Positions 31,926 through 42,479 of a DNA stretch of 64,000 nt are shown one piece after another (the first letter of the stretch is position 1; the number at the start of each line of letters is the position of its first letter). Under the pieces are notes generated by a model. That model searched no databases. It was given only the letters and a program-made list of their open reading frames with translations, and was not told where the DNA came from. The stretch covers positions 58,483,228-58,547,227 of the forward strand of contig OX235275.1 of NCBI GenBank assembly GCA_944472155.2. The letters are read 5' to 3'. The translations under genes were made by a program, and so were the position numbers. The stretch is from Trichobilharzia szidati (Eukaryota; Platyhelminthes; Trematoda; Strigeidida; Schistosomatidae).

Positions 31926-32225
31926 CAGACATCCCATTTAATAATAACATAACACTTCGATGAGCATATATTTCAGTGATGACGATAACAAAATTATTTG
32001 TCAGGTTTCACTAACTAACTTGCTCAGTGAGTGTTTCAAGGTCATATAGGTACGGTCGCACTCCATTGGTAATTAGTTAGTGGTGCTTAAAGTTTAACTT
32101 GGCCCAAAATATTTTGAAATAGTGATGCTAACTGATGCAAATGTTTGATAGGACCCAGAATAAAACAGTATATTATCCTCTCTCACGAATCGTGGGATTT
32201 ATCTCGGCACGGAGTAACTACTATG
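31926..32225. other. Unassigned interval
   Basis: 300 bp without a frame or motif that I can name. Confidence 0.4.
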
Positions 32226-32229
32226 TGAT

Positions 32230-32510
32230 GAATCGATCATTTCTTACACATATTGTGATTTAGTATGTGTGAGATCAATTCATCGTCTTTTGTCTCACCT
32301 TGTTATTGGTCTGATCGCCAACCAATCAGAATAGCCATTTCCAGCCAATAAGAACAATCCATTCTCACGCTTTGTGAGCCGTCATTATTATGGTTAAGAA
32401 AATGTATAAATATCATGTTTTGTTTCTTAAACTACACAGTACAATATCTAACAGTCACACGCCAGCCAGCCTTTGTCTTTTGATATTTGCGTGGCTCAGT
32501 GAATCGGAAG
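32230..32510 (+). repeat. Dispersed repeat family Y, copy 2
   Basis: Parallels 12740-13010: tgatcgccaaccaatcagaa (with a CCAAT box), aatgtataaatatcatgttt (TATA-like), ctttgtcttttgatatttgc, then gtggctcagtg. Possible solo LTR. Confidence 0.4.
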
Positions 32511-32519
32511 GTACAACGG

Positions 32520-32911
32520 ACAAAAGAGTAAGTGGTGGCCAAACAAAAACATGGCATCAATCAATCCATGAAATCCCTGACAGTTAAACTGAGTCAGGTG
32601 GGGAGGGAGATGCAGACTTCCGGGTTGGGGCCCACCCTCGGGACTCTAAGAATCAATGGCTGGAGACAATAGGTGACATGGCTCAAAATCGTTGTCAATG
32701 GCTTACGCAGATGTATTCAGTCTCTTGTGTAATCTTTCATATTCCTTTCTACCATTACTCACTCTGTTTCACTCTTATACTTGTCAAAACTCTATTGATT
32801 CTCTTCTCTCATTTTTCTGTCTACCTTTGTGTGTTATTTGGAACGTGGCAACTCGAACTGCTGCACTTCGGTGCCAAGTTCTATGTTGAATGCAGACAGA
32901 CAGACAACGGA
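32520..32911 (+). mobile_element. RTE-B LINE 3' end
   Basis: The plus strand reads SGGQTKTWHQSIHEIPDS then stop, the ORF C-terminus, followed by the 3' UTR with a (GACA)n-like tail (cagacagacagacaa) at 32895-32910. The 340 bp before the tail appear identical to the minus-strand copy at 27300-27640. 5' truncated. Confidence 0.78.
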
Positions 32912-33010
32912 CAAATAGAGAGGTATTATCGTACCAGCCGAGTTTTCCCAATGAACTATGATCGAGATTTGACAGAGAATAGTTCTAAAATATAATTGAG
33001 CGCCGAGTGA

Positions 33011-33460
33011 GAAGTAGACATATGTAGTAAAAATTATATATTTGTAAAATCTCAGCGATATTGAAATGAGTAATTCCAACGTTTCGTTCGGCAATCTGGT
33101 CCGAACTTCCTCAGGGAAATTAATCAAAATTAACATAACAGAGGTTTTTATATATATAAAAGGCAAATTTTTTGTTTTTAAAAACTTTGTCCAATCATGA
33201 TTCATAAAACAAGTATTAACAAGTATAATAAACAAAATTGTATGAGCTGTGATCAAAATTTGACCTCGGACTTACAAATATTGGTCTACCTTTGTTAAAC
33301 ACTTTAAACAGAGTGTGCATGTGTGTGTGTGTAAACAGTTGTAGAACATTTCTTAACATCTCCATAAGAAGATATAGACAGTCAGGAATTTGACCAAATA
33401 TTATTAATTAGTGATAAATATCCACTTTTATTTATTAATCAGGATTTCCTATGCATCAGT
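33011..33460 (-). repeat. PLE terminal repeat (family P3), minus arm
   Basis: Reverse complement of about 33555-33985, with a spacer of roughly 90 bp between the arms (33461-33554). Shared words include ccgaggtcaaattttgatca, taagaaatgttttacaactg and aaatcctgattaataaat. Contains the hammerhead at 33071-33122. Confidence 0.8.
33071..33122 (-). ncRNA. PLE-type hammerhead ribozyme motif, well formed
   Basis: Minus strand: stem I TTCC/GGAA (extendable through a one-base bulge by TAA/TTA), core CTGAGGA plus one extra A, stem II GTTCGG/CCGAAC (6 bp, perfect), GAAA, a minimal palindromic stem III ACGT and a GTT triplet. All invariant core bases are present. Hammerheads in PLE terminal repeats are established knowledge; the extra A before stem II is the one oddity. 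Confidence 0.65.
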
Positions 33461-33539
33461 TTACTAAACTCTAATCCTAAACACCATAATTTTGAAAATA
33501 CGTCTAATCATAAAATTCTAGATACTAGCAGTTTGAACG

Positions 33540-33942
33540 GACATGAAGGCTTGATGTTAGCTGATGCATAGGAAATCCTGATTAATAAATAAAAATGGAT
33601 ATGTATCACTAATTAATAATACTTGGTCAAATTCCTGACTGTCTATATCTTCTTATGGAGATGTTAAGAAATGTTTTACAACTGTTTACACACACACGCA
33701 TGCACACTCTGTTTAAAGTGTTTAACAAAGGTAGACCAATATTTGTAAGTCCGAGGTCAAATTTTGATCACAGCTCATACAATTTTGTTTATTATACTTG
33801 TTAATACTTGTTTTATGAATCATGATTGGACAAAGTTTTTAAAAAACAAAAAAAGTGCCTTTTATAGGTAAACCTCTGTTATGTTAATTTTCATTAATTT
33901 CCCTGAAGAAGTTCGGACAACCAGTTTGCCGAACGTAGAAAA
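33540..33942 (+). repeat. PLE terminal repeat (family P3), plus arm
   Basis: Inverted copy of 33011-33460. Its hammerhead region (33902-33947) reads CTGAAGA and keeps stem II GTTCGG/CCGAAC, but has GTA inserted before GAAA. It leads into the tandem duplication. Confidence 0.78.
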
Positions 33943-34039
33943 CGTTGCAATTACTCATTTCAATATCGCTGAGATTTTACAAATATAATTTTTTACAAAC
34001 ATAACACAGGTTTATATATATAACAATCATGACATAAGA

Positions 34040-34444
34040 GTGTATTTTCATGCGACTAACACACACAGCTTACGCTCATCACTGATGAAGGTTAAGGATA
34101 AAATAGAAGAAGACAACCAACAGAATTGTGTGTACCAGCTCAATTGTGGGGACTGTGTATATGTAGAAGAAACTTCCAGACAGGTAAATATAAGAGTGGA
34201 AGAGCATAAACAATGTCCAAAGGTGCTTCCAAAGACCTCTTCAAACTTAAAGAAGCTAGAAAACAGATCAGCGACTGCACTGAATTCGATGGAAACGGGA
34301 AATAAACTTGACTTTGATAGGATTAAGGTCCTTCTGAAAGGTTTTGGTTCGTATAAAGAAAGACTGACCGCAGAAGCTTTGTATATATGGGTGAATACCA
34401 ACAGTTTGAACAGACGTGAAGGTGTGATGCATGACAAGTCCTGA
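34040..34444 (+). CDS. PLE GIY-YIG endonuclease domain fragment (unit 1)
   Basis: Open frame in the P3 family. CVYQLNCGDCVYVEETSRQV followed by NIRVEEHKQC is the GIY-YIG start: Cys-x2-Cys, Tyr-Val in place of Tyr-Ile, Glu-Glu where Gly-Gln/Gly-Glu is usual, then Arg and EHK. The later YKERLTAEALYIWVNTNSLN run carries the E-AL-I motif found near the catalytic Glu of PLE nucleases. The upstream RT is absent, so this is only the 3' module, probably starting inside a larger ORF and not at its first Met. The EET change at YIGET/YVGET removes a conserved Gly and may impair nicking. Confidence 0.6.
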   Translation: MYFHATNTHSLRSSLMKVKDKIEEDNQQNCVYQLNCGDCVYVEETSRQVNIRVEEHKQCPKVLPKTSSNLKKLENRSATALNSMETGNKLDFDRIKVLLKGFGSYKERLTAEALYIWVNTNSLNRREGVMHDKS

Positions 34445-34686
34445 TAGATAAATAAAAATTGAATTTGTACCTGGTCAAAATTCGTAATTGTCTCTATCTT
34501 CTTATGAAATAGCTAACAAATGTTTTACAACTGTGTACCCTTACACACATACACACACGCCATTGTATATCGCATTTACACATATATAATTTCCGTATTC
34601 AGTTATCAAAGACCATGAAAATTTAGTTGAACATAATCTGATGAAAAGTAAACTCTGTTTATAGTATTTAACAAAAGTAGACTATT

Positions 34687-34790
34687 AGATGGTTGGAGGC
34701 AGTCGGCAGAAAGCCTTGCCGGGACCTAGGTTTCGTGCTAGCTGGCACTCGTCAGCAAGGCGTATCTGCAAACTTGAAGGAACTCAAGTA
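34687..34790. mobile_element. SINE-C fragment (repeated at 35925-36028)
   Basis: gatggttggaggcagtcggc, gggacctaggtttcgtgcta, ggcactcgtcagcaaggcgt match the SINE-C arm at 24769-24870. Present in both tandem units. Confidence 0.55.
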
Positions 34791-34924
34791 GACTGATATT
34801 TGTAAGTCTGAGGTCAAATTTTGGTCACAGCTCATTGAATTTTGTTTGTTTATTATACTTCTTTTTGATTATAGCTTGAAACCACACAGTATTTTTTGGT
34901 ACAAGTATGTTATTTTCAGCATGT

Positions 34925-35045
34925 GATATCGGTAGCCCAAATTTAGCAGGCTGATCATAGATATCAGATGTGCGTCGGCAGGGGGTCGAACGCCGGACCA
35001 TGTGTATGGTCGGCGAGAATCCTAACCGCTGTGCCACCGACTCAC
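34925..35045 (-). mobile_element. tRNA-like SINE fragment (repeated at 36163-36283)
   Basis: Minus strand: gagtcggtggcacagcggtt then aggattctcgcc (A-box region) and gcgttcgacccc (B box), ending ttgggctaccgatatcacat. Related to SINE-Gly but with a different body. Confidence 0.6.
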
Positions 35046-35277
35046 TGTTTCATGACTCCTATGATTGGTCAAGGTTTTTAAAAACAAGAGATGTCCTTTT
35101 TATATATAAACCTCTGTTATGTTAATTTCGATTAACTTCCATGAACAAGTTCGGGCCACCGGTTTGCCAAACGTAGGAAACGTTGCAATTACTCATTTCA
35201 ATATCGCTGAGATTTTACAAATATAATTTTTTACAAACATAACACAGGTTTATATATATAACAATCATGACATAAGA

Positions 35278-35682
35278 GTGTATTTTCATGCGACTAACAC
35301 ACACAGCTTACGCTCATCACTGATGAAGGTTAAGGATAAAATAGAAGAAGACAACCAACAGAATTGTGTGTACCAGCTCAATTGTGGGGACTGTGTATAT
35401 GTAGAAGAAACTTCCAGACAGGTAAATATAAGAGTGGAAGAGCATAAACAATGTCCAAAGGTGCTTCCAAAGACCTCTTCAAACTTAAAGAAGCTAGAAA
35501 ACAGATCAGCGACTGCACTGAATTCGATGGAAACGGGAAATAAACTTGACTTTGATAGGATTAAGGTCCTTCTGAAAGGTTTTGGTTCGTATAAAGAAAG
35601 ACTGACCGCAGAAGCTTTGTATATATGGGTGAATACCAACAGTTTGAACAGACGTGAAGGTGTGATGCATGACAAGTCCTGA
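35278..35682 (+). CDS. PLE GIY-YIG endonuclease domain fragment (unit 2)
   Basis: Identical in sequence to the frame at 34040-34444, offset by 1238 bp. The same reading applies: Cys-x2-Cys, a YVEET core where family members have YIG-T, EHK, and the E-AL-I motif. Having two exact copies within 1.3 kb is the notable point. Confidence 0.6.
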   Translation: MYFHATNTHSLRSSLMKVKDKIEEDNQQNCVYQLNCGDCVYVEETSRQVNIRVEEHKQCPKVLPKTSSNLKKLENRSATALNSMETGNKLDFDRIKVLLKGFGSYKERLTAEALYIWVNTNSLNRREGVMHDKS

Positions 35683-36441
35683 TAGATAAATAAAAATTGA
35701 ATTTGTACCTGGTCAAAATTCGTAATTGTCTCTATCTTCTTATGAAATAGCTAACAAATGTTTTACAACTGTGTACCCTTACACACATACACACACGCCA
35801 TTGTATATCGCATTTACACATATATAATTTCCGTATTCAGTTATCAAAGACCATGAAAATTTAGTTGAACATAATCTGATGAAAAGTAAACTCTGTTTAT
35901 AGTATTTAACAAAAGTAGACTATTAGATGGTTGGAGGCAGTCGGCAGAAAGCCTTGCCGGGACCTAGGTTTCGTGCTAGCTGGCACTCGTCAGCAAGGCG
36001 TATCTGCAAACTTGAAGGAACTCAAGTAGACTGATATTTGTAAGTCTGAGGTCAAATTTTGGTCACAGCTCATTGAATTTTGTTTGTTTATTATACTTCT
36101 TTTTGATTATAGCTTGAAACCACACAGTATTTTTTGGTACAAGTATGTTATTTTCAGCATGTGATATCGGTAGCCCAAATTTAGCAGGCTGATCATAGAT
36201 ATCAGATGTGCGTCGGCAGGGGGTCGAACGCCGGACCATGTGTATGGTCGGCGAGAATCCTAACCGCTGTGCCACCGACTCACTGTTTCATGACTCCTAT
36301 GATTGGTCAAGGTTTTTAAAAACAAGAGATGTCCTTTTTATATATAAACCTCTGTTATGTTAATTTCGATTAACTTCCATGAACAAGTTCGGGCCACCGG
36401 TTTGCCAAACGTAGGAAACGTTGCAATTACTCATTTCAATT

Positions 36442-36529
36442 TCGCTGAGATTTTACTAATTTTATTATTATTATTCAAATTAAATTAATAAACTTCATTG
36501 TAACATGAAAACAAAGAATTCAGCTGATG
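36442..36529. other. AT-rich junction
   Basis: ATT repeats next to the end of the tandem; no feature. Confidence 0.4.
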
Positions 36530-36990
36530 TATCGCAAACCAGGATGAAACAGCTGTCCAGTACTCCCTCGCTGGTCTTCAATGGTCCTTTAACTGATAAC
36601 ATTCCGTGGTAAAACTTGAAAAACAAATAAAATCCATGCAAATCAACCTTTGAAAATTAATCTGATGCTCTCTAGTGACTTGGTAGAAGACAGAGTTTCC
36701 TGGAGTCCTAGTAAGTAGTCGTGACCAGTGGGGTCCACCCTGTTGGGAGTGAGGACAAATGCTCCCCGATGACATTGGCTGGTACCAGTCACGCTAAAAT
36801 CACGAATTGGTAGAAGTTGGAATTCATCGGGTGGCCATTCAGTTGGATCCCTGTGGCTGAATAGTCTATGAGCTTGCCTTGCAACCCTGGCGGTGGGTGT
36901 CTACTGTCGATGAGTTCCAAACTAGGATGAAACAAGTGTGTCCAGTATTCCCTTGAGGTTTCCGATGGTTGTCTAACTGATATTAATGCG
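36530..36990 (+). mobile_element. HH-SINE partial tandem dimer
   Basis: 36530-36620 is the 3' end of one unit (ccaggatgaaacagctgtcc, agtactccctcgctgg, aactgataac). It runs directly into a second unit (36636-36990) that starts tgaaaattaatctgatgctc and ends tgtctaactgatattaatgc. The second unit lacks its B box. A head-to-tail dimer suggests the units can form tandems or come from circular or multimeric RNA. Confidence 0.65.
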
Positions 36991-37239
36991 TGGTGAAGGT
37001 AACGAAACAGATCGTACAAATACCTTCTGTACGCAAAGTTCTGACTTCATGTTATGCATTGCCAAAGCCTCCGATGTGCAAAGCAAACTCCACTTGTGTC
37101 TGTTTCAGCAAACTTTGCAGCCTATTTTAAACGATGTATCAGCTGTTGTGTATCTACAACATGTTGCAATATCAACGAATTATTACCTGCACGCTATCCT
37201 TAGCTCAGTCAAGCTGGGAAGTTTAACCGTAGGCAGCAG

Positions 37240-38490
37240 GATAAGTTTCTCAATGAACGTCTTATGTACCTAGCTCCACAAGAGCAGCTAAATATAAATA
37301 CACATGGAATTAGACAATCGAGGTAAAATTTCCTTAACATCTACGTACACCCACTTGACGGCTAGTCTAGGTTATTCGTAAAGTGACAGCAAAGAACCTT
37401 CTTCTCAGTGATGTTGTCAGACAATTAGGTGCCTCACTCGCACCGTCACCACCTAAATCCTAAGTTTAAGTGCCAAACATTTTTTTTAGCTACCTTGTCC
37501 CTCTCTGTATTTCTTTCACGTAATTTGCTATTGGCCTCGAAGAAACGTAGTGGATACTCGTTCTCTACCATGGCTTCTTTCAATTGTTCGAGTTCGTCAT
37601 CAACACTGTCATTGCTACAAATTCTCCCTACACGTGTTGAGAGAGAAAGGATTAGACTCCTTTTTCTGTGTATACAGACAAAACCACATTTGTCTTTTGG
37701 ATGACCCCTATTTATCTGGTTATTCCTTCATATATCCAACCAATTGTGACTCATAATCATGTACACCAATATTATTGCACTTTAGTATCTCCACTCACTG
37801 TGAAACGTTAACACACACACACACACAAGAAAACCGATTGTTGTCGTCTACTGTAATTTATATATATATATATATATATACGGTTGTACAGCTACGGAAA
37901 TGAAATCGTCGAAAAGAGAATCTTCTTCGCTAAATCTTTTGTCTTTATTATTATTCTCCTAGGCTCTGTGTCTGAGTGGAAAATATGGTTTCAGCAGTGC
38001 ATCATCATTTCACTTTGGGCTCCACGATCGTCCGTAAGCTTTCATTTGCTTTTCACAAGATCACCCTTCATTTTACTATCAGACTCCTAACCTCTAGCCA
38101 TGCATTCTGGTCCAAATTTAGGGCCTGGCTAGCGCCTACGATGTTACACAATAGACTCCTCAGCTTATACCCAATCCGTCGTCTTCATTTTGCATGTGTT
38201 GGGTGTAGCACACTCTTAAGTGATTTCCCAACCTTGTTGTTGATCCTTTCTGGTTAGCCATTTAGTCTTTAGTATTGAACGAATGCAGGAGCTGTTGATG
38301 ACGTAGTCTGCAGCAGCCTGTCCGACATACTTTTATGTCGTTCACACCAAGTATCTGAACCATACAGAAACACTGACTAACTGACTTCGCATTAGTGTTG
38401 AAAACTCGGATCTTACTCGTTATGCTGAGTAGAGTAGAGTAGAGTAGATTACCGCGCTGTGATTTCACACAGTAATGAAGGCCTGTCTCT
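37240..38490. repeat. Large inverted duplication, left arm
   Basis: Reverse complement of 39325-40465. In order it holds a terminal segment, the antisense of a PLE RT tail (37429-37704), an AC tract, a TA tract (37858-37880), and RTE-like sequence that ends gagtagagtagagtagag. Arms are about 1.1-1.25 kb with some divergence, including microsatellite length. Confidence 0.82.
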
Positions 38491-39324
38491 CACGTTTCGC
38501 ATCTTGGTGGACTTAGACATTTGTAGCGGTAAATAATTCCCCAAAATTATTGACCACCACAATCATCACTGAACATTGGATGCTGACCCTCACTGTTTAA
38601 GTCGACTTGTTCAGCTGAAGGCTCCCGGTAAAGCATCCATGCCCTTTGGTACTCCGTCGTGTCACCTGCGTGCACGATCACTAGCCAGCTAAGCATTCAC
38701 TTCAGTCCACGATTTGGTCCCGAAATATATCTCGTACTTTGGACGATCATTTGTGGCGTTTTGCTTTGTCTTTGGTACACGAGGAATGAATACTATAGAA
38801 GTTGTTGGTATAAGATCTTGCGTTAGTATACTCCGTACAGCCTCTAAACATCTTCATCCGTACCACCTTCAGTTTGAACTGTGCTACCTGCAGCAAATGA
38901 CTGCAAGAGACAACTTGCTTTTCAACTTTAAATAACTCATATTAGATAAGTTTACTTGAAAAAAAATGCACAAGAAAATAAATAATATAAAAACTAAATC
39001 ACACTCAGAGCACAATTTATCACTCCTTATAAGCATAGCATGCGAACTCACTAAACTATGTAAAGCCAATTAATAAGTCCTGTGATTACATTAAAAAAAT
39101 TCTTATAACCATGGTCATAAATCCTGCTGGAAACATAGTGAAATTATCAATAAAATCTATTACTATATAGACCATATACCAAAAATAAATGCATATAAAA
39201 TGCTAAACTTACATCATCCTACAAATTTATTTTCTTTTGGAAACACACAGTAGGCTTGAGTTTTTGGATCGCCAGTGCTTCAGCTATTCTTAGATATCTT
39301 GACTTCACTTCCTTTGGTAGGTTG
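38491..39324. other. Spacer of the large inverted duplication
   Basis: About 830 bp, partly AT-rich (38920-39230). No open frame with a recognisable domain. gtaggcttgagttttt near 39250 recurs inverted outside the right arm at 40473. Confidence 0.45.
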
Positions 39325-40465
39325 GAGATAGGCCTGCGTTACTGTGTGAAATCGCAGTGTGGTAATCTACTCTACTCAACATAACGAGTAAGATCCGAGT
39401 TTTCAACACTAATGCGAAGTCAGTTAGTCAGTGTTTCTGTATGGTTCAGATGCTTGGTGTGGACGTCACCGAAGTATGTCGGACAGGCTGCTTCAGACTA
39501 CGTCATCAACAGCTCCTGCATTCGTTCAATACTAAAGACTAAATGGCTAACCAGAAAGGATCAACAACAATGTTGGGAAATCACATATGCAACATATGCA
39601 AAGGAAGACGACGAATTGGGTATAAGCTGAGGAGTCTATTGTGTAACATCGTATGCGTTAGCCAGGCCCTAAATGTGGACCAGAATGCATGGTTAGAGGT
39701 TAGGAGTCTGACTGTAAAATGAAGGGTGATCTTGTAGAAAGAAGCGAAAGCTTACGGACAATCGTGGAGCGCAAAGTGAAATGATGATGCACTGCTGAAG
39801 CCATATTTTCCACTCAGACAGATCCTAAGAGAATATATATGTAAATTACAGTAGACGACAGCAATCGGTTTTCTTGTGTGTGTGTATGTGTGTTAACGTT
39901 TGACAGTGAATGGAGTTACTAAAGTGCAATAATATTAGTGTACATGATTATGAGTCACAATTGGTGGGATATATACGAATGAATAACCAGATAAATAAGG
40001 GTCATCCAAAAGACAAATGCGGTTTTGTCTCTGTACACAGAAAAAGGAGTCTAATCCGTTCTCTCTCAACACGGGTAGGGATAATTCGTAGCAATGACAG
40101 TGTTGATGACGAACTCAAACAGTTGAAAGAAGCCTTAATAGAGAACGAGTATCCACTACGCTTCTTCGAGGCCAATAGCAAATTACGTGAAAGAAATACA
40201 GAGAGGGGCAAGGTAGCTAAAAAACTGTTTGGCACTTAAACTTAGGATTTTGGGGGTGATGGTGCGAGTGAGGCACCTAATCGTCTGACAACATCCCTGA
40301 GGAGAACGTTCTTTGCTGTCACTTTACGAATAGCCTACACTAGCCGTCAAGTGAGTGTACCTTGATGTGAAGGAAATTTTACCTCGATTGTCTAATTCCA
40401 TGTGTATTTATATTCAGCTGCTCTTGTTGAGCTAGGTACATAAGACGTTCATTGAGAAACATATC
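39325..40465. repeat. Large inverted duplication, right arm
   Basis: Mirror of 37240-38490. Plus-strand content: RTE-like ctactctactcaacataacg and TKWLTRKDQQQCWEITYA-like translation (39380-39800), a GTGT tract near 39878, the PLE ORF at 39910-40239, then the terminal segment to 40465. Confidence 0.82.
39910..40239 (+). pseudogene. PLE reverse transcriptase C-terminal fragment
   Basis: The 109-residue frame reads KRSLIRSLSTRVGIIRSNDS then VDDELKQLKEALIENEYPLR, the region after the RT palm in PLEs (compare LKKIEERYLIDVFQKNGYP at 7950-8030). The left arm carries the matching antisense frame at 37429-37704. No palm or GIY-YIG in the same frame. Confidence 0.65.
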
Positions 40466-40999
40466 CAAAACTCAAGCCTACTCTATGTATCCAAAAGAAA
40501 TTTATTTTCACAAAGTTTCGCAATGTTATACAGAAATATTCACCGATAACGTTTACAGCACAAGTTATTGCTGCTCACAATCATATCATCAAGTTACTCA
40601 CACAACTTTCTAACTTCCTTCACATAAATGAGTGGAGAATTGATTAGATATATGAATAAATAAATAAATGTCAATATAAAGTTCAACAGACATGCGCAAA
40701 ACAGAAAGGATGATAAAATATAATCGAAAATAACATTAGTGTTATCACTGAAATATGATGAGATGGGGAATAAGATGAGTGTTGTTAGTCAACAAAATGG
40801 GGAATAAGATATTTCATCTGTAAAATAAAATGTTACAGTGTCATAACGTAAATTGAAATAAAAGTAGAATTTGAGATTATTTCTTATCCTATGATCTGAT
40901 TGCTAGTAAAATATTATCCATATCTCTAGTATTTTCGCTGAGTCATTTCTATAGCATGTGTTGAGTGTAGAATCGATGAACAGAGATTCAGCAATCAGC
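40466..40999. other. AT-rich flank, PLE terminal-repeat-like start
   Basis: gtatccaaaagaaatttatt, gttatacagaaatattcacc resemble the PLE terminal repeats at 31520-31660. The rest is unassigned. Confidence 0.4.
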
Positions 41000-42391
41000 G
41001 TTTCTTTCCACCCACTTTTATTACCTTCTAGAATTGCAACTCTGTCCCACCCTATTGTGTAGTTGCCTGTTAATGAATGCGGTGCGATTGCTGAGTTTTA
41101 TCCCTAAATTACTCATCTTTGTGGGGTCGATCATTCTAACCCTAACTAAATTCTTATTTTCTGACAGATGTAGTGGTTCAAATTTGAAAGGAAGAGTCAG
41201 TTCGAAAACCGGTGGACGCTGAACTGTAAAAGCCTAGCTCTTTGTACCTACATGTGTATATTTTTGGACTTCTGTTGGTGTAATTCAGTGTCAATTATAA
41301 AGTGCTTTTCCTCAAGTCGTGTTCTGCTTCTCCGCTCTACCCTGCGTGCTTGACCTGTATAATTGTTTGTGTTGTTCTATTACACAGACAATCTCACTAC
41401 CCCTAATCTACTGGTTTGAACTAACTCACAGTCATTGCAAGGTATTTTGTAAATTGTATTATTTTGTTGAATTAGGTCAACACAATCCTTTAACCTACAG
41501 AGATGGTCCCTGAGTGAGTTCGTAAGTTAAAATGCCACCCTACCTTCTGCTTTATTAAAAATCCCAAGTAGGGTTTCAGATGTCCCCTCCTTATATGATA
41601 AAACCACTGTAGATGCCTTATATTCTCTCTTATTTCTGTTATCATCATTTGTTTCCCCATTATTTTCATTTTGCCTTTGACCTTTTCTGATCTTCCTAAT
41701 GAATTTTATAGGATAGTTATTGAACAACAATGCTTCTTCTATCTGTTTTATATCATCATTTAGGTCTTTTGTTGTACTAATTAGTGCTATTGCACAGTTT
41801 GTTAGACACTTAACTAAGCCTACCTTTACAGACAACAGATGAGATGAATTAAAATCTAAATTTTCAATATTAGAATGCGTTGGCTTTTTATAAACGCTAG
41901 TGTGCAGTTTACCTTCTTCTGTTCTTTTTATTTTACAATCTAACATAGCTAATTATCCTTGTTCATTTTCAGATTCAAATGTGAATTTTATTGCCTCTAT
42001 TAGTGAGTTTATATGTGTGCTAAGAAGCTAGAGATATGTTCAGTTTTTAACACTGTGTGTGCAAGTGTCATCCACATATCTCCACCATGTCTTTGGAGTA
42101 GGATAAAATGTATTAAAACCTATATTCTCTTAGCTATCCATAAAGATATCTGCTACGATAGGGGATGTTGGTGGTCCATCGCACTGCTACACCTTCTGTT
42201 TGTCTATATATTTCGCCATGAAATTTAAAGTTAGTAGATGTGAGGCATAACTGAATTCCTAAAATAATTTCCTCAATAGGTAGCTTTATCGTTTGATGTC
42301 TTAAGACACGATCAGTAAACCAAGACAGATATTCATGATTCGGAAACAATGAGGGGAATCTACTGCACTTAGTAAAACGAACGGGATTCAT
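41000..42391 (-). pseudogene. Penelope-like element RT plus GIY-YIG (family P4)
   Basis: Minus-strand order: LPIEEIILGIQLCLTSTNFK then FHGEIYRQTEGVAV (42280-42180, RT motif B region; the family has GVAMGSPLSP, damaged here to AVRWTTN), WWRYVDDTC (42097-42060, intact YVDD catalytic box), the frame 41946-41527 with KTHTSVYKKPTHSN-type segment, LDFNSSHLLSVKVGLVKCLT and EEALLFNNYPIKFIRK, then IYKIPCNDCELVQTSRLGVV (near 41400-41470), a GIY-YIG start without its YIG. Frameshifts and a lost YIG make it inactive, but this is the best preserved PLE RT in the window. Confidence 0.72.
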
Positions 42392-42479
42392 ATTTTCAAC
42401 ATTATCATGTTAGTCAGTGCTCCTCTCTATATGGTTTGAAAACTTTTTATGTACGCTTTTGGAGAGCATTTTCAACAGG

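Larger units (their letters stand above)
33940..36441 (+). repeat. Exact tandem duplication, 1238-bp unit, two copies
   Basis: Unit 1 is 33940-35177 and unit 2 is 35178-36415; a third start (36416-36441) then diverges. Every line I compared is identical, including both reading frames. Each unit holds a PLE GIY-YIG frame, a SINE-C piece, a tRNA-like SINE piece and the P3 terminal segment. PLEs commonly form tandems, but identity this exact also fits a recent duplication or an assembly artefact. Confidence 0.88.

Noticed and set aside
34048..34437. 129-codon minus-strand ORF (again at 35286-35675)
   Set aside because: Antisense shadow of the PLE GIY-YIG frame, which has clear motifs.
33940..36441. 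CRISPR-like direct repeats
   Set aside because: Only two long adjacent copies with no short repeat-spacer pattern, in a eukaryotic transposon context.
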